Positions 56,833-64,000 of a DNA stretch of 64,000 nucleotides are shown here, one piece after another. This DNA is from Salipiger bermudensis HTCC2601 (GTDB taxonomy: Bacteria; Pseudomonadota; Alphaproteobacteria; Rhodobacterales; Rhodobacteraceae): the NCBI RefSeq assembly GCF_000153725.1, contig NZ_DS022277.1:441470-505469 (forward strand). Direction: 5' to 3'. The notes beneath the pieces were generated by a model that was given only the letters and a program-made list of their open reading frames with translations, had not been told where the DNA came from and ran no database searches. Numbering within the stretch: the stretch's first letter is position 1; every line of letters begins with the position of its first letter. Position numbers and translations under genes: made by a program.

Positions 56833-59082
56833 TCACTGCGCCGCATCCACAGGCCCATCCTCCGGCGCCTGCCAGCGCACCTTCCACTCGATGAGCGGGC
56901 GCAGGCGCGACAGCTGCACCGGCTTGGTGAGCACCGAGAACCCCTCGCGCGCGCCGCGCTTCAAAAGATCGTTGCTGCGGTCGGCGGTGATCATGATCGC
57001 CGGCACCTGCACGCCGCACTCGGCCCGCACCGCGGCGATGGCCCGATCCCCGGTCTCGCCATCGTCGAGCTGGAAGTCGGCGAGCAGGATGTCCGGCGCC
57101 ATGCCCATGTCGCGCACATGGGTCAGCGCCTCCGCCGCCGAGCGCGCCGCGAACACGCTCGCCCCCCATTGCTCCAGCTTTCGGGTGAAGGCATACAGCA
57201 CATCCGGGTCGTTCTCGATCACCAGGATGATGTAATCCATCTCGGCCTCGACCACCGCCGGCGTCTGCTCGCAGCCCTGCTCCGGCGCCGCATGCCGGCC
57301 CGCCGCCGCCTCCATCTCGACCGAGAAGACCGAGCCGATGCCCGGCTTCGAGCGCACCCGCACCTTGTGGCCGAGATGGCGGCAGGTGCGGTCGACGATG
57401 GACAGGCCCAGCCCCACGCCCGAGCCGAGCGGCACGTTGTCTGCGCGGGCGAACTCCTCGAAGATCCGCTTCTGGTCCTTGCGGCTGATGCCGATGCCGG
57501 TGTCCCAGACCTGCAGCTCCACCGCCCCGCCCTTGCGGCGGCAGCCCACCAGCACGCGCCCGCCCTCGGGGGTGTATTGCAGCGCGTTGACCACGAGGTT
57601 CTGGATCGAGCGCAGCAGGTAGACCGGATCCGAGCGCACGAAGACCATGCTCGGCACCACGTCGAGCTGCACCCCCTTGCGCTGCGCCACCGGGGTCTGA
57701 TCCTCCCAGACGCTGCGCATCAGCGTGCCGAGGCAGACATCCGAGGGTGTCAGCGAACGGTCAGCCGATTCCAGCCGCGAGATGTCGAGCAGCGAATGCA
57801 GCAGCTGTTCGATCGAGGAGAACGAGCCGTCGAGCCGGTCGACCATCGGCGCGAAGCGGGTCTCGGCGGCGCTGTCCTTCAGGGTCGCGATCAGCAGCTT
57901 GGCGGCGTTGATCGGCTGCAGCAGGTCGTGGCTCGCGGCGGCGAGGAAGCGGGTCTTGGACGAGACCGCCGCCTCGGCGCGTTCCTTGGCCACGCGCAGC
58001 TCCTCCTCGACCCGGGCCATCTCGGCAAATTGCTGGCGCAGCTGTGCGTTGGCATGGGTCAGCTCGGTGGTGCGCTCGGCCACACGGTTCTCGAGCATCA
58101 CCGTGGCGCGTGTCTCGAGCGTCACGTCCTTGAGCTCGAGCAGCACACCGCCGTCGGGCAGCCGGTGCGCGTGCAGGTCGAGCATCCGGCCCGTGGCATG
58201 GCGCACCCGGCGTCGCAGCCGCCCCTGCCGCTCGAGCCGGTCGAGCCAGTAGCCGATATCGAAATCCTCGGCCTCGGTGATCAGCGCATGCTGGGCCACG
58301 AAGTCGAGCATCCGGTGCAGGTCGGAGCCCTGCTGCAGCATGGTGTAGGGCAGCCCCAGAAGCTGGCGGAACTGCTGGTTGTACATCATCACCTCGCCCT
58401 CTGGCGAGAAGGTGCAGACCCCCGAGGTCATGTTCTCGAACACTGCCTGGAGATAGTCCGCCTGTCTGTCGATAAGGCTCTCCTTCTCCGAGCGGTTGCG
58501 GCGCACGATGGTGGTGATCTCGGTGAGCAGCAGCACCATGTTCTCGGCGCTCGTGCGCTGGAGGTTGATCTGGTACCAGCGGTCGCCCACCAGCTCGATC
58601 ACCAGTGACACCACCGAGGCCCCCACCCTGCCCCGCCGCGCCTGAGCCAGAGCGGTGTCGAAATTGCCCTCCACGGTCACCAGGTAGAGGCTGTCGGACA
58701 TGGCGGCGAAGCAGGCGTCGATCTCCAGCCCCGGCTGCAGCCGCTCCGAGATGTCGGGCAACAGCGCCTGGAAGATGTCGTTGCAGACCTCGAGCCGCCC
58801 GGCGGTGAACAGCGCCACGCCCCCATCCATCGCGGCCATCGCGTCGGCGAGGTTCTTGCGCATGCGCTGGGTGTCGTCGCGGGCATGGCGCAGCTCGTCG
58901 GTGGTGCGCTCGAGATCGCGGGTCTTGGCCCAGATCTGCCCCTGCAGCGCAATGGCCGACTGGAAGGCGCCATAGGCCGAGCTGCCGACCTCGTGCTGCC
59001 GGTTGGCACGCCGCATCAGCGCATCGATGATCTTGGCCTGCCGGGCGAGCTGGATGTCGAGCGGTTCGTCCGGATCGATCAT
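56833..59082 (-). CDS. PAS-containing hybrid histidine kinase/response regulator (NahK/ErcS-like)
   Basis: This is a 749-aa cytoplasmic protein without membrane segments. An N-terminal helical/coiled-coil region (about 1-100) and PAS-type domains (about 100-215 and 225-330; SGVCTFSPEGEVMMYNQQF) are followed by a coiled coil. HisKA has FLAAASHDLLQPINAAKLLI with His385, the HATPase has VVNALQYTPEGG, VWDTGIGISRKD and GSGVGLGLSIV, and the C-terminal receiver carries Asp669 (ILLADFQLDDG). The architecture and the SHDLLQP box match NahK/ErcS-type kinases that control quinoprotein alcohol oxidation, functionally comparable with FlhS of Paracoccus. The ATG overlaps the FIST gene stop (ATGA). It probably phosphorylates the LuxR-type regulator encoded two genes upstream. 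Confidence 0.88.
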   Translation of the reverse strand: MIDPDEPLDIQLARQAKIIDALMRRANRQHEVGSSAYGAFQSAIALQGQIWAKTRDLERTTDELRHARDDTQRMRKNLADAMAAMDGGVALFTAGRLEVCNDIFQALLPDISERLQPGLEIDACFAAMSDSLYLVTVEGNFDTALAQARRGRVGASVVSLVIELVGDRWYQINLQRTSAENMVLLLTEITTIVRRNRSEKESLIDRQADYLQAVFENMTSGVCTFSPEGEVMMYNQQFRQLLGLPYTMLQQGSDLHRMLDFVAQHALITEAEDFDIGYWLDRLERQGRLRRRVRHATGRMLDLHAHRLPDGGVLLELKDVTLETRATVMLENRVAERTTELTHANAQLRQQFAEMARVEEELRVAKERAEAAVSSKTRFLAAASHDLLQPINAAKLLIATLKDSAAETRFAPMVDRLDGSFSSIEQLLHSLLDISRLESADRSLTPSDVCLGTLMRSVWEDQTPVAQRKGVQLDVVPSMVFVRSDPVYLLRSIQNLVVNALQYTPEGGRVLVGCRRKGGAVELQVWDTGIGISRKDQKRIFEEFARADNVPLGSGVGLGLSIVDRTCRHLGHKVRVRSKPGIGSVFSVEMEAAAGRHAAPEQGCEQTPAVVEAEMDYIILVIENDPDVLYAFTRKLEQWGASVFAARSAAEALTHVRDMGMAPDILLADFQLDDGETGDRAIAAVRAECGVQVPAIMITADRSNDLLKRGAREGFSVLTKPVQLSRLRPLIEWKVRWQAPEDGPVDAAQ

Positions 59083-60236
59083 GCGAAGGCGTGCCTCCCC
59101 GGCTCGAAGAAGGCCACACCCACGAAGGTCTGATTCACGTGGACCCCGCAATGCTGCTCGCCATAGGTGTTGAAGCCCAGCACCCGGCGACGACGGAAGA
59201 TCTCGCTGACCTGCGTGGTGAGCTGCTTCTGCTCGATCTCGAGCTTGCGCAGCACGCAATCGAAGCCCAGGACGAAATCCGGCGCCGCCTCGCGCGGGCC
59301 CTTCACGTCGAGCTCGGCCTCCAGCGTCTCGAGGATCTCCTTGCCGCGGCCCAGCGTCAGGATCAGCCCGTCATCGATGGCGCCAAGGAACGACAGCGCA
59401 TGCGCGCCCGGCGCGTCATGCACGGCGCGCACGTGGTAGTTCATGTTCTGGCGCACCAGCATCGGGTTCTCGGCAAACACCTCGGGCGAGAGCTGCTCCA
59501 CCGGGCAGCCGACGATGCGCGCATATTCGAGCGCTGCCGGCGCGCCGTTGATCTCGAGCACCAGCCGCTCGTCGGGCAGCGCCTCGGTCACCACCATCTG
59601 CTCCTCGGTGGGCAGGAAATGATCGAAGCCCAGCCCCTGAAACGCGAGGTCGGTCTCGAGCAACAGCAGCAGCGCGGCATTGGTGTGAAAACGCCCCTCA
59701 TGCAGCACGAAGGTTTCCCGGAAGGCCAGGTTGTCGCCCGCCGATCCGCCGAACACCGGCACCTCTCCGAGCGCCGCCTCGAGCGTTGCGACCAGCAGGT
59801 CCTCCTGCTTCGACAGCCCGTCGGCAAAGATCAGCGCCAGCCGGTTCCACCCCGCGGTGCGGCGGAAGCGGGCCGCATGGGTGCGCAGCTCGCTGGCGAT
59901 GGACTTCATCGACATCGGCTTGAGCGGCGCGATCAGCATCGAGGCACAGCGGAAATGCGCTCGCGGGAAGGCGAGCAGCAGCAGCGCCTCAGTTTCGTAG
60001 CCTTCGGTGGTGATCGTGCCAGCCGTCGTGCAGCCAAAGACCGGCACCCCCCCTGCCCCGGCCTCGAGCGCGTTCGCCACCGCCTCGAGCGACAGCCCGT
60101 CAGGGACGAAGGCGAGCAGGAAGCAGGTCTCGGGCAGGTCGATCCCGGCCAGCGCCTCGCGGACCGCCGCCTGCGCGTTGGTGTCGCGCGACACGGCGAC
60201 CTGTACGAAGCGCGGCGGCGTCTGCTCGTCGCGCAT
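59079..60236 (-). CDS. FIST-domain sensory protein
   Basis: This is a 385-aa soluble protein with FIST N (about 30-225; FGCTTAGTITTEGYETEALLL, FADGLSKQEDLLVATLEAAL, VFGGSAGDNLAFRETFV) and FIST C (about 230-365; GCPVEQLSPEVFAENPMLV, GFNTYGEQHCGVHVNQTF). FIST modules are proposed ligand-sensing domains that associate with signalling proteins. It lies between, and is tightly linked to, the LuxR-type regulator (3-bp gap) and the hybrid kinase (4-bp overlap), so it most likely acts as the ligand-binding input of this pathway. The ligand is unknown; an alcohol, aldehyde or amino acid is possible. Confidence 0.88.
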   Translation of the reverse strand: MRDEQTPPRFVQVAVSRDTNAQAAVREALAGIDLPETCFLLAFVPDGLSLEAVANALEAGAGGVPVFGCTTAGTITTEGYETEALLLLAFPRAHFRCASMLIAPLKPMSMKSIASELRTHAARFRRTAGWNRLALIFADGLSKQEDLLVATLEAALGEVPVFGGSAGDNLAFRETFVLHEGRFHTNAALLLLLETDLAFQGLGFDHFLPTEEQMVVTEALPDERLVLEINGAPAALEYARIVGCPVEQLSPEVFAENPMLVRQNMNYHVRAVHDAPGAHALSFLGAIDDGLILTLGRGKEILETLEAELDVKGPREAAPDFVLGFDCVLRKLEIEQKQLTTQVSEIFRRRRVLGFNTYGEQHCGVHVNQTFVGVAFFEPGRHAFA

Positions 60237-60239
60237 GGC

Positions 60240-60965
60240 TCAGCGGCTCAGAAAGGCCTGCGCGTCGGCCTCGCCGGCGCCGATGGCGGTGGCCGGGGCC
60301 GAGTTCTCGACCAGCACCGCCGCCTGGGTGCGGTTCTGCACCCCGAGCCGGCGCAGCAGCGCGGTGATATGCGCCTTCACCGTAGCCTCGGCCAGCGACA
60401 GCTCGTAGGCAATCTGCTTGTTGGGCTTGCCGGCGCAGATCAGCTTCATGATGCGCTGCTGCTGTGGCGTGAGCTCGGCGAGCTTCGGGTGCAGCGCCTC
60501 GAAGGGCACGTCCCCCGTGCTGGACGCGGCACTGCTCTGGTAGCCCGGGTGCACGTAGGTCGCGCCGCTGGCGATATCGCGCAGGGCCTGCCGGAGCATC
60601 GGCGCCGGGGCATCCTTGGGCAGGAAGCCCGCCGCGCCCTCCGCCATCAGCGCCTGCACCACCTGCGCCGAGGTCAGCGACGAGATCACCAGCACCGGCA
60701 CATCCGGCAGCGCCTCGCGCAGGCGCTGAAACCCCGAGATCCCGCAGACATCCGGCAGCTTAAGGTCGAACATCACCAGATCGGGCGAGACGCCATTCTC
60801 GATCATGGTCAGCGCCGCGCCCAGCGTCTGGGCCTTCTCCATCCGGCAATCGGGAAAGACCAGCTGGATCGCAGCCGCCAGCGCATCGCTGTAGAGCGGG
60901 TGATCGTCCACGATCACGACCGATCGCACGGCACCCGGCGAACGGGCCTCGGTAACGTCTTTCAT
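60240..60965 (-). CDS. LuxR/NarL-type response regulator (FlhR/ErbR-like)
   Basis: This is a 241-aa regulator. The receiver domain (about 15-130) has acidic residues in VVIVDDHPLYSDAL and phospho-acceptor Asp67 (LVMFDLKLPD). A GerE/LuxR-type helix-turn-helix follows (about 170-230), with LTPQQQRIMKLICAGKPNKQ and AEATVKAHITALLRRLGV. Regulators of this type (FlhR in Paracoccus, ErbR/AgmR in Pseudomonas) activate quinoprotein dehydrogenase and formaldehyde-oxidation genes. It is the first gene of the FIST/hybrid-kinase operon and lies 115 bp downstream of gfa. Confidence 0.9.
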   Translation of the reverse strand: MKDVTEARSPGAVRSVVIVDDHPLYSDALAAAIQLVFPDCRMEKAQTLGAALTMIENGVSPDLVMFDLKLPDVCGISGFQRLREALPDVPVLVISSLTSAQVVQALMAEGAAGFLPKDAPAPMLRQALRDIASGATYVHPGYQSSAASSTGDVPFEALHPKLAELTPQQQRIMKLICAGKPNKQIAYELSLAEATVKAHITALLRRLGVQNRTQAAVLVENSAPATAIGAGEADAQAFLSR

Positions 60966-61080
60966 TGAAATGTCCTCCCGGGTCGGAGGTTAGCGCAGGA
61001 TTTTTCGTTCGCGCAATGGTGTTGTGGGCGCCCGGCCCTCGCGGCGGGTTTCCGCGGAGCCGGGGGCGATTGTCAGCCGT

Positions 61081-61707
61081 CTACTTCAGAGCGCCGCTCT
61101 GCTTGGCAACATGGGTTGCGATGGCATCCATCAGCGGCGGCGACAGGCAATCGTAGGGCTCGAGCCCGAGCTCGCGCAGCCGGCCGCGGATCTCATCCAT
61201 GCGGTCCGGGTCGACCCCGGATTCGATGATCGAAGACACGAAGGCCGCGAACTCTGCCGGCGACCAGCCCGATTGCGGCGACAGCTCGGTATGGACGAAA
61301 TCGAGCCCGTGGAACGGATGCCCGGTGTTCTCGATCCGGCCATACATGTGCACACCGCACCCCTTGCAGGCATGGCGCTGGATCGCGGCCGAGGCATCGA
61401 CGATCTCAAGCTTTTCCTCGTGTTCGGTGACCTTGAGCTTGTCGCGTCCGACCACCGCCACTTGGCTGAAGATCGCCTCCTTGGGCTTCCAGCACTTGGT
61501 GCAGCCGCAAACGTGGTTGTGCGCGGTCTGCGCCTCCACCGTCACCACCACCTGATCGCTGGGGCATTTGCACTTCAGCGTGCCACCCGAAAAGCCGGGG
61601 GTCGCTGGCTTCACCCCGTCGTCGATTGCGGGGTGTATCTTCACATGCGTGTATTTCGGCGGCACGCTGTCGGTGTCGCCGCCAAAGATCTTGTCGAGAA
61701 TTCCCAT
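61081..61707 (-). CDS. gfa: glutathione-dependent formaldehyde-activating enzyme (Gfa)
   Basis: This is a 208-aa protein of the Gfa/CENP-V fold. Zinc ligands are the cysteines in [25 protein letters not shown] and [16 protein letters not shown], the usual CxC...CxxC...CxxC set. The sequence follows the longer Gfa form, with conserved [20 protein letters not shown] and [14 protein letters not shown]. It promotes formation of S-hydroxymethylglutathione from formaldehyde and glutathione, the entry to glutathione-linked formaldehyde oxidation. GGAGGAG lies 10 bp before the ATG at 61707. Its position next to the FlhR-like regulator supports a methanol/formaldehyde context. Confidence 0.93.
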   Translation of the reverse strand: MGILDKIFGGDTDSVPPKYTHVKIHPAIDDGVKPATPGFSGGTLKCKCPSDQVVVTVEAQTAHNHVCGCTKCWKPKEAIFSQVAVVGRDKLKVTEHEEKLEIVDASAAIQRHACKGCGVHMYGRIENTGHPFHGLDFVHTELSPQSGWSPAEFAAFVSSIIESGVDPDRMDEIRGRLRELGLEPYDCLSPPLMDAIATHVAKQSGALK

Positions 61708-61955
61708 CTGTTGATTTCTCCTCCCTGTGAGGCGCCGCCTCCATACGGCGCCCGGTCGCGAGGGTGCGCCCGGTCCGAGATTCGGGCAATGCAACCATTC
61801 GTATCGGCCCAAAGTCGGAAACGCCGACTTTCCGAGCCCTCACTGCGCATTTATCGAAGACAAATGCCAGTTCAGCGGGTCAATGGGGCGAGATTCTCGG
61901 ATAAACGCGGGAGAATCGCAAAGTTCGGCATTGTAAGCCCGCAACTTTCGCCCTC
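61708..61955. promoter_or_regulatory. upstream region of gfa
   Basis: This is 248 bp without a credible gene between the gfa start and the stop of the unknown gene at 61956. The segment about 61840-61950 is AT-richer and probably carries the gfa promoter and upstream operator. No clear terminator for the preceding gene is seen. Confidence 0.4.
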
Positions 61956-62621
61956 TTAGCCCTGCTGCGACCAGTCCGAGCGCAAAACCCGCGCCATCGC
62001 GTCGGGTGGCAGGCAGGCATCGAGCGAAATCGCGCTGGCCCCGGCCAGATCAGGGGCCGGGTGATCGTCCTGCATCTCTCCCGTGAAGGAAAGGTCGGTG
62101 ATCCGGATCAGCCGCAGCACATGGGTGTGACCGAGCATCCCGAGACGCCGGGACAGCGCCGCTCCGGGTGTCTCGAAGCCGGAGGCGATGACAAGCTCGC
62201 CATCGGTTGTCAGCCGGTCCAGAGAGACGAGGCTCCGATCAAGCGGCGGATCGTCGAGGCATCCGGCCATGGCATTCGCCGCCGCCAGATCATGCGCCCG
62301 CACCAACTCCGAGATCACCTCCGGCATTGCCCCTGCCCCGGCAGCCGGCGCGACAAGCACGGGCGCGCCCGACCCGATCGCCAGCAGTCCCACTTGCCCG
62401 CCAGCCTCGGCCACCCGCCAGCCGACCAGCACCAGCGCTTCGGCGGCGGCTACGGAACGAAACGCCCGGATCAGCCCGCGCAGCATCGACGGCCGGAAAT
62501 CCGCCACCAGCATGGTTTGGCACGGCTCCCAGCTCTGTCGCCCGCTCAGCGCGACCTCACGTAGAGCAAGCAGATCGCGGCAATGAAGCGTCGCGCCGGG
62601 GACATCGAGGGCCGCCGTCAT
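61956..62621 (-). CDS. hypothetical protein, unknown family
   Basis: This is a 221-aa protein, mostly Ala/Leu/Gly-rich, with no signal peptide or clear membrane segment. Stretches such as RPSMLRGLIRAFRSVAAAEA, ALVLVGWRVAEAGGQVGLLA and VLVAPAAGAGAMPEVISELV give a general alpha/beta impression. I do not recognise motifs. Codon bias matches neighbours, which supports it as a real gene, but the ribosome site before the ATG is weak and the start could be slightly internal. It lies between gfa and the replication region on the same strand as both. A link with either is not shown. Confidence 0.55.
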   Translation of the reverse strand: MTAALDVPGATLHCRDLLALREVALSGRQSWEPCQTMLVADFRPSMLRGLIRAFRSVAAAEALVLVGWRVAEAGGQVGLLAIGSGAPVLVAPAAGAGAMPEVISELVRAHDLAAANAMAGCLDDPPLDRSLVSLDRLTTDGELVIASGFETPGAALSRRLGMLGHTHVLRLIRITDLSFTGEMQDDHPAPDLAGASAISLDACLPPDAMARVLRSDWSQQG

Positions 62622-62760
62622 GCGTCGGGTCCGTCAATCTGGGCAAGAGGCGTCGAAGTCGGGCTCATCATCGCTCTCAAGGTCGCTGCGGGCCGAGCCC
62701 GGGGAGCTTCAGTCTAGCCAAGCGGTCGATCTGCCGGAACACAGCCAAGGGTCGCAACGC

Positions 62761-62796
62761 ATTGTCAGCCGTTTTGCTGGATTGCCGGGCTGACAA
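62761..62796. repeat. inverted half-sites of the partition-like palindrome
   Basis: ATTGTCAGCC at 62761-62770 and GGCTGACAAA at 62788-62797 are inverted copies (nine of ten positions) of the half-site found in the full palindrome about 35 bp further on. The two arms flank an 17-bp spacer. They may be secondary binding sites of the same protein. Confidence 0.55.
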
Positions 62797-62830
62797 AATA
62801 CTAACTGATTGAAAAGACGCATTTTTCAGG

Positions 62831-62846
62831 ATTGTCAGCTGACAAT
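62831..62846. promoter_or_regulatory. parS-like 16-bp palindrome (candidate RepB site)
   Basis: ATTGTCAGCTGACAAT is a perfect 16-bp palindrome, about 320 bp after the repC stop. Replication modules of the RepABC type carry 14-16 bp palindromes as RepB-binding partition sites, often downstream of repC, and a central AGCT/GC step is common in them. Two inverted half-sites lie just upstream. The assignment rests on position and symmetry; repA and repB are outside the window. Confidence 0.65.
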
Positions 62847-63167
62847 CCCCGGATTTCTGCTGGTTTTCAGGTGTTTTTGGAGGGTTTGGGCCAGACCGGC
62901 CGGCATTCGGGCCCGATTTTCCGCCTCGACGAAAGAGGCCAACCACTCGACGCTTCTTTGCGAAGAGGCCGTGCTTATCCTATGCCGGACCGGGCGCTCT
63001 CTCGCAAGCCCCTCCTCGACATGCCAGACCGGTTCGCAGAGGGGTTTGGCGTTTTGACCCGGACCTGCGCATCCCTTAGGCATCACGCGCTTTCGCTTCA
63101 GCTCGGAGCCGTGTCCCTGAGGCGCACAGTCGTAAGGATTGCTGACTGAAGTTCCGGCAACCCACGA

Positions 63168-64000
63168 CTAGGCAAGGGCCGGCGTTGGCGCGCGTCGGCT
63201 GGCAGCTGCAAGCATCGCACTGACCGAGAAGCTGCCCTTCCGCGCCACCTGTGTCAGCCGTCGCAGATACGCACCTGGCTTGCGGATTTCGCTGGCCCGT
63301 TCGAGCAGGCAAAGCACCGTCACGGCAGCCCGCTCATGCCCCATGATCCGTTGCGCCTCCTGTAGCACCGGCGGGTCGATCCCCAGCATGGGCGCAAGCC
63401 TCTGCGAGATCGAGACGACATCGTGCCAGCCTCGCGGCTGATCTGGGAAGAAAGCCCGATATTCCCGACAGGCGTCGGTGATCATCGGAACGGTGATCGC
63501 ATTCTGCGTCTCTGCAGATCCCGAGCTTTCCGTCGGCGCAGCGTCAGATGTAGGCGCGGACTCAGAGTCAGAAATAGCTTTATCTGTTTCTTGTATGTGC
63601 CGCTCATTCCGGGCGACGCTGGCGCTCATTTTGGTTGTTTCGGTGATGGGCTGAAGGGACGGCTCGACGAGTTCCGGGGTAGGGAGTGCAGCTTCGAGCC
63701 GGCTCACAAGCTCGGCCAGATCCTGTTCGGAGGCTCGGCGGCGCAGCATCAGGCGCGCCGCGTCGATCAGAACGTCCGGAGCATCTTCTTCGGCCAGACG
63801 TTGGCGCAGCATCCCAAGCCGGGCGCGCAGGACGGCGATCCGCTCGCGCTGCGCGGTGACGGATGCCGCCGCAGAGGCCAGGGTCTCGGCATGACGGGCG
63901 AGGGGGGAGAGATCGAACCCGAAAGCGATCCCGATCACTCCGGACTTGCTGCGGGCATAGCGCTTGCGGTTGGGGCTGTCGTGACGGCTGATAACGCCGG
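63168..64000 (-). CDS. repC: plasmid replication initiator RepC, C-terminal part (runs off the window)
   Basis: This is the 3' part of a RepC gene; the frame is open through base 64000, so about 277 codons are present and the N-terminus lies to the right. The first visible stretch reads SRHDSPNRKRYARSKSG, then IGIAFGFDLSPLARHAETL, both strongly typical of RepC. A coiled-coil-like Ala/Arg/Leu helix, a variable acidic linker (about EESAPTSDAAPTESS) and the conserved C-terminal domain follow (ACREYRAFFPDQPRGWHDVV; KPGAYLRRLTQVARKGSFSV). RepC initiates replication of RepABC plasmids and chromids, acting mostly in cis. The internal GTG at 63938 is not the real start. Confidence 0.93.
   Translation of the reverse strand, partial: GVISRHDSPNRKRYARSKSGVIGIAFGFDLSPLARHAETLASAAASVTAQRERIAVLRARLGMLRQRLAEEDAPDVLIDAARLMLRRRASEQDLAELVSRLEAALPTPELVEPSLQPITETTKMSASVARNERHIQETDKAISDSESAPTSDAAPTESSGSAETQNAITVPMITDACREYRAFFPDQPRGWHDVVSISQRLAPMLGIDPPVLQEAQRIMGHERAAVTVLCLLERASEIRKPGAYLRRLTQVARKGSFSVSAMLAAASRRAPTPALA
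63540..63680. other. candidate replication origin inside repC
   Basis: Within repC the DNA encoding the variable linker (about 63540-63680, especially 63565-63605) is much more AT-rich than the rest of the gene. In characterised repABC plasmids oriV lies within the repC coding sequence at such an AT-rich stretch. No direct-repeat array is obvious, so this is an inference from position and composition. Confidence 0.45.

Larger units (their letters stand above)
62622..63167. other. noncoding region downstream of repC with partition-type repeats
   Basis: This is 546 bp without a credible gene. It includes the palindrome at 62831-62846 and its half-sites, and a moderately AT-rich core at about 62755-62890. 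Between the core and the repC stop the DNA is GC-rich and shows nothing I can name. In RepABC plasmids this position often holds the centromere-like site. Confidence 0.55.

Noticed and set aside
62832-63149. Plus-strand open frame downstream of repC overlapping the palindrome
   Set aside because: Mixed codon bias, no ribosome site and no motif; the interval is better explained as a cis-acting partition region.

Overview
The window looks like part of a large plasmid or chromid of a high-GC alphaproteobacterium, most likely a marine Rhodobacterales (Roseobacter-type) species. The evidence is the strong G/C bias at third codon positions, exo genes resembling those of rhizobia and roseobacters, a quinoprotein/formaldehyde cluster of the kind known from Paracoccus, and the 3' end of a RepABC-type repC gene at the right edge. 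A perfect 16-bp palindrome resembling a partition site lies about 320 bp beyond repC. I saw no rRNA, tRNA, CRISPR array or insertion sequence.

Region 1 (about 1-33.4 kb) is a complete-looking Wzy-type exopolysaccharide locus. It has an initiating sugar-phosphate transferase (exoY, 25942-26625), three glycosyltransferases (11638-14738), a flippase (18337-19719), a polymerase/ligase-type protein (6459-7754), an ExoP-like copolymerase/tyrosine kinase (15838-18135), an ExoF-like export protein (29207-30421), and a GDP-mannose supply pair (30591-33439). Unusually, three sulfotransferases and three membrane acyltransferases lie among them, so the product is probably a sulfated, acylated polymer. 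Two family-16 glycoside hydrolases flank the transferase block. One carries RTX repeats and has no signal peptide; the other carries a Sec signal peptide. This recalls the ExsH/ExoK pair of Sinorhizobium. A small RTX protein, an RTX subtilisin-like protease and an SGNH esterase with an Ig-like domain complete the extracellular set. No type I secretion apparatus and no PAPS synthesis genes are present, so those functions must come from elsewhere in the genome.

Region 2 (33.6-47.4 kb) is a metabolic stretch: a BCCT transporter, glycogen debranching enzyme GlgX, an unknown 230-aa protein, a glucose-dehydrogenase-type PQQ enzyme whose membrane anchor appears to be a separate overlapping gene, a YihY/BrkB membrane protein, an FAD oxidoreductase, a GT87-type mannosyltransferase-like protein and a monomeric isocitrate dehydrogenase.

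Region 3 (47.6-61.7 kb) looks like the accessory and regulatory part of a periplasmic quinoprotein (alcohol/methanol dehydrogenase) system. It has an ABC exporter pair of the type seen beside PQQ alcohol dehydrogenases plus a second, importer-type permease. A fused SoxYZ-like carrier is divergent from a SoxH-like zinc hydrolase, and two small periplasmic proteins are translationally coupled. A LuxR-type regulator, a FIST sensor and a PAS hybrid kinase follow one another tightly, and a glutathione-dependent formaldehyde-activating enzyme lies just upstream. The dehydrogenase and its cytochrome are not in the window. An OmpR-type two-component pair and a thioesterase are inserted within this region.

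Region 4 (61.9-64.0 kb) holds an unknown 221-aa gene, the parS-like palindrome with flanking half-sites, and repC running off the right edge.
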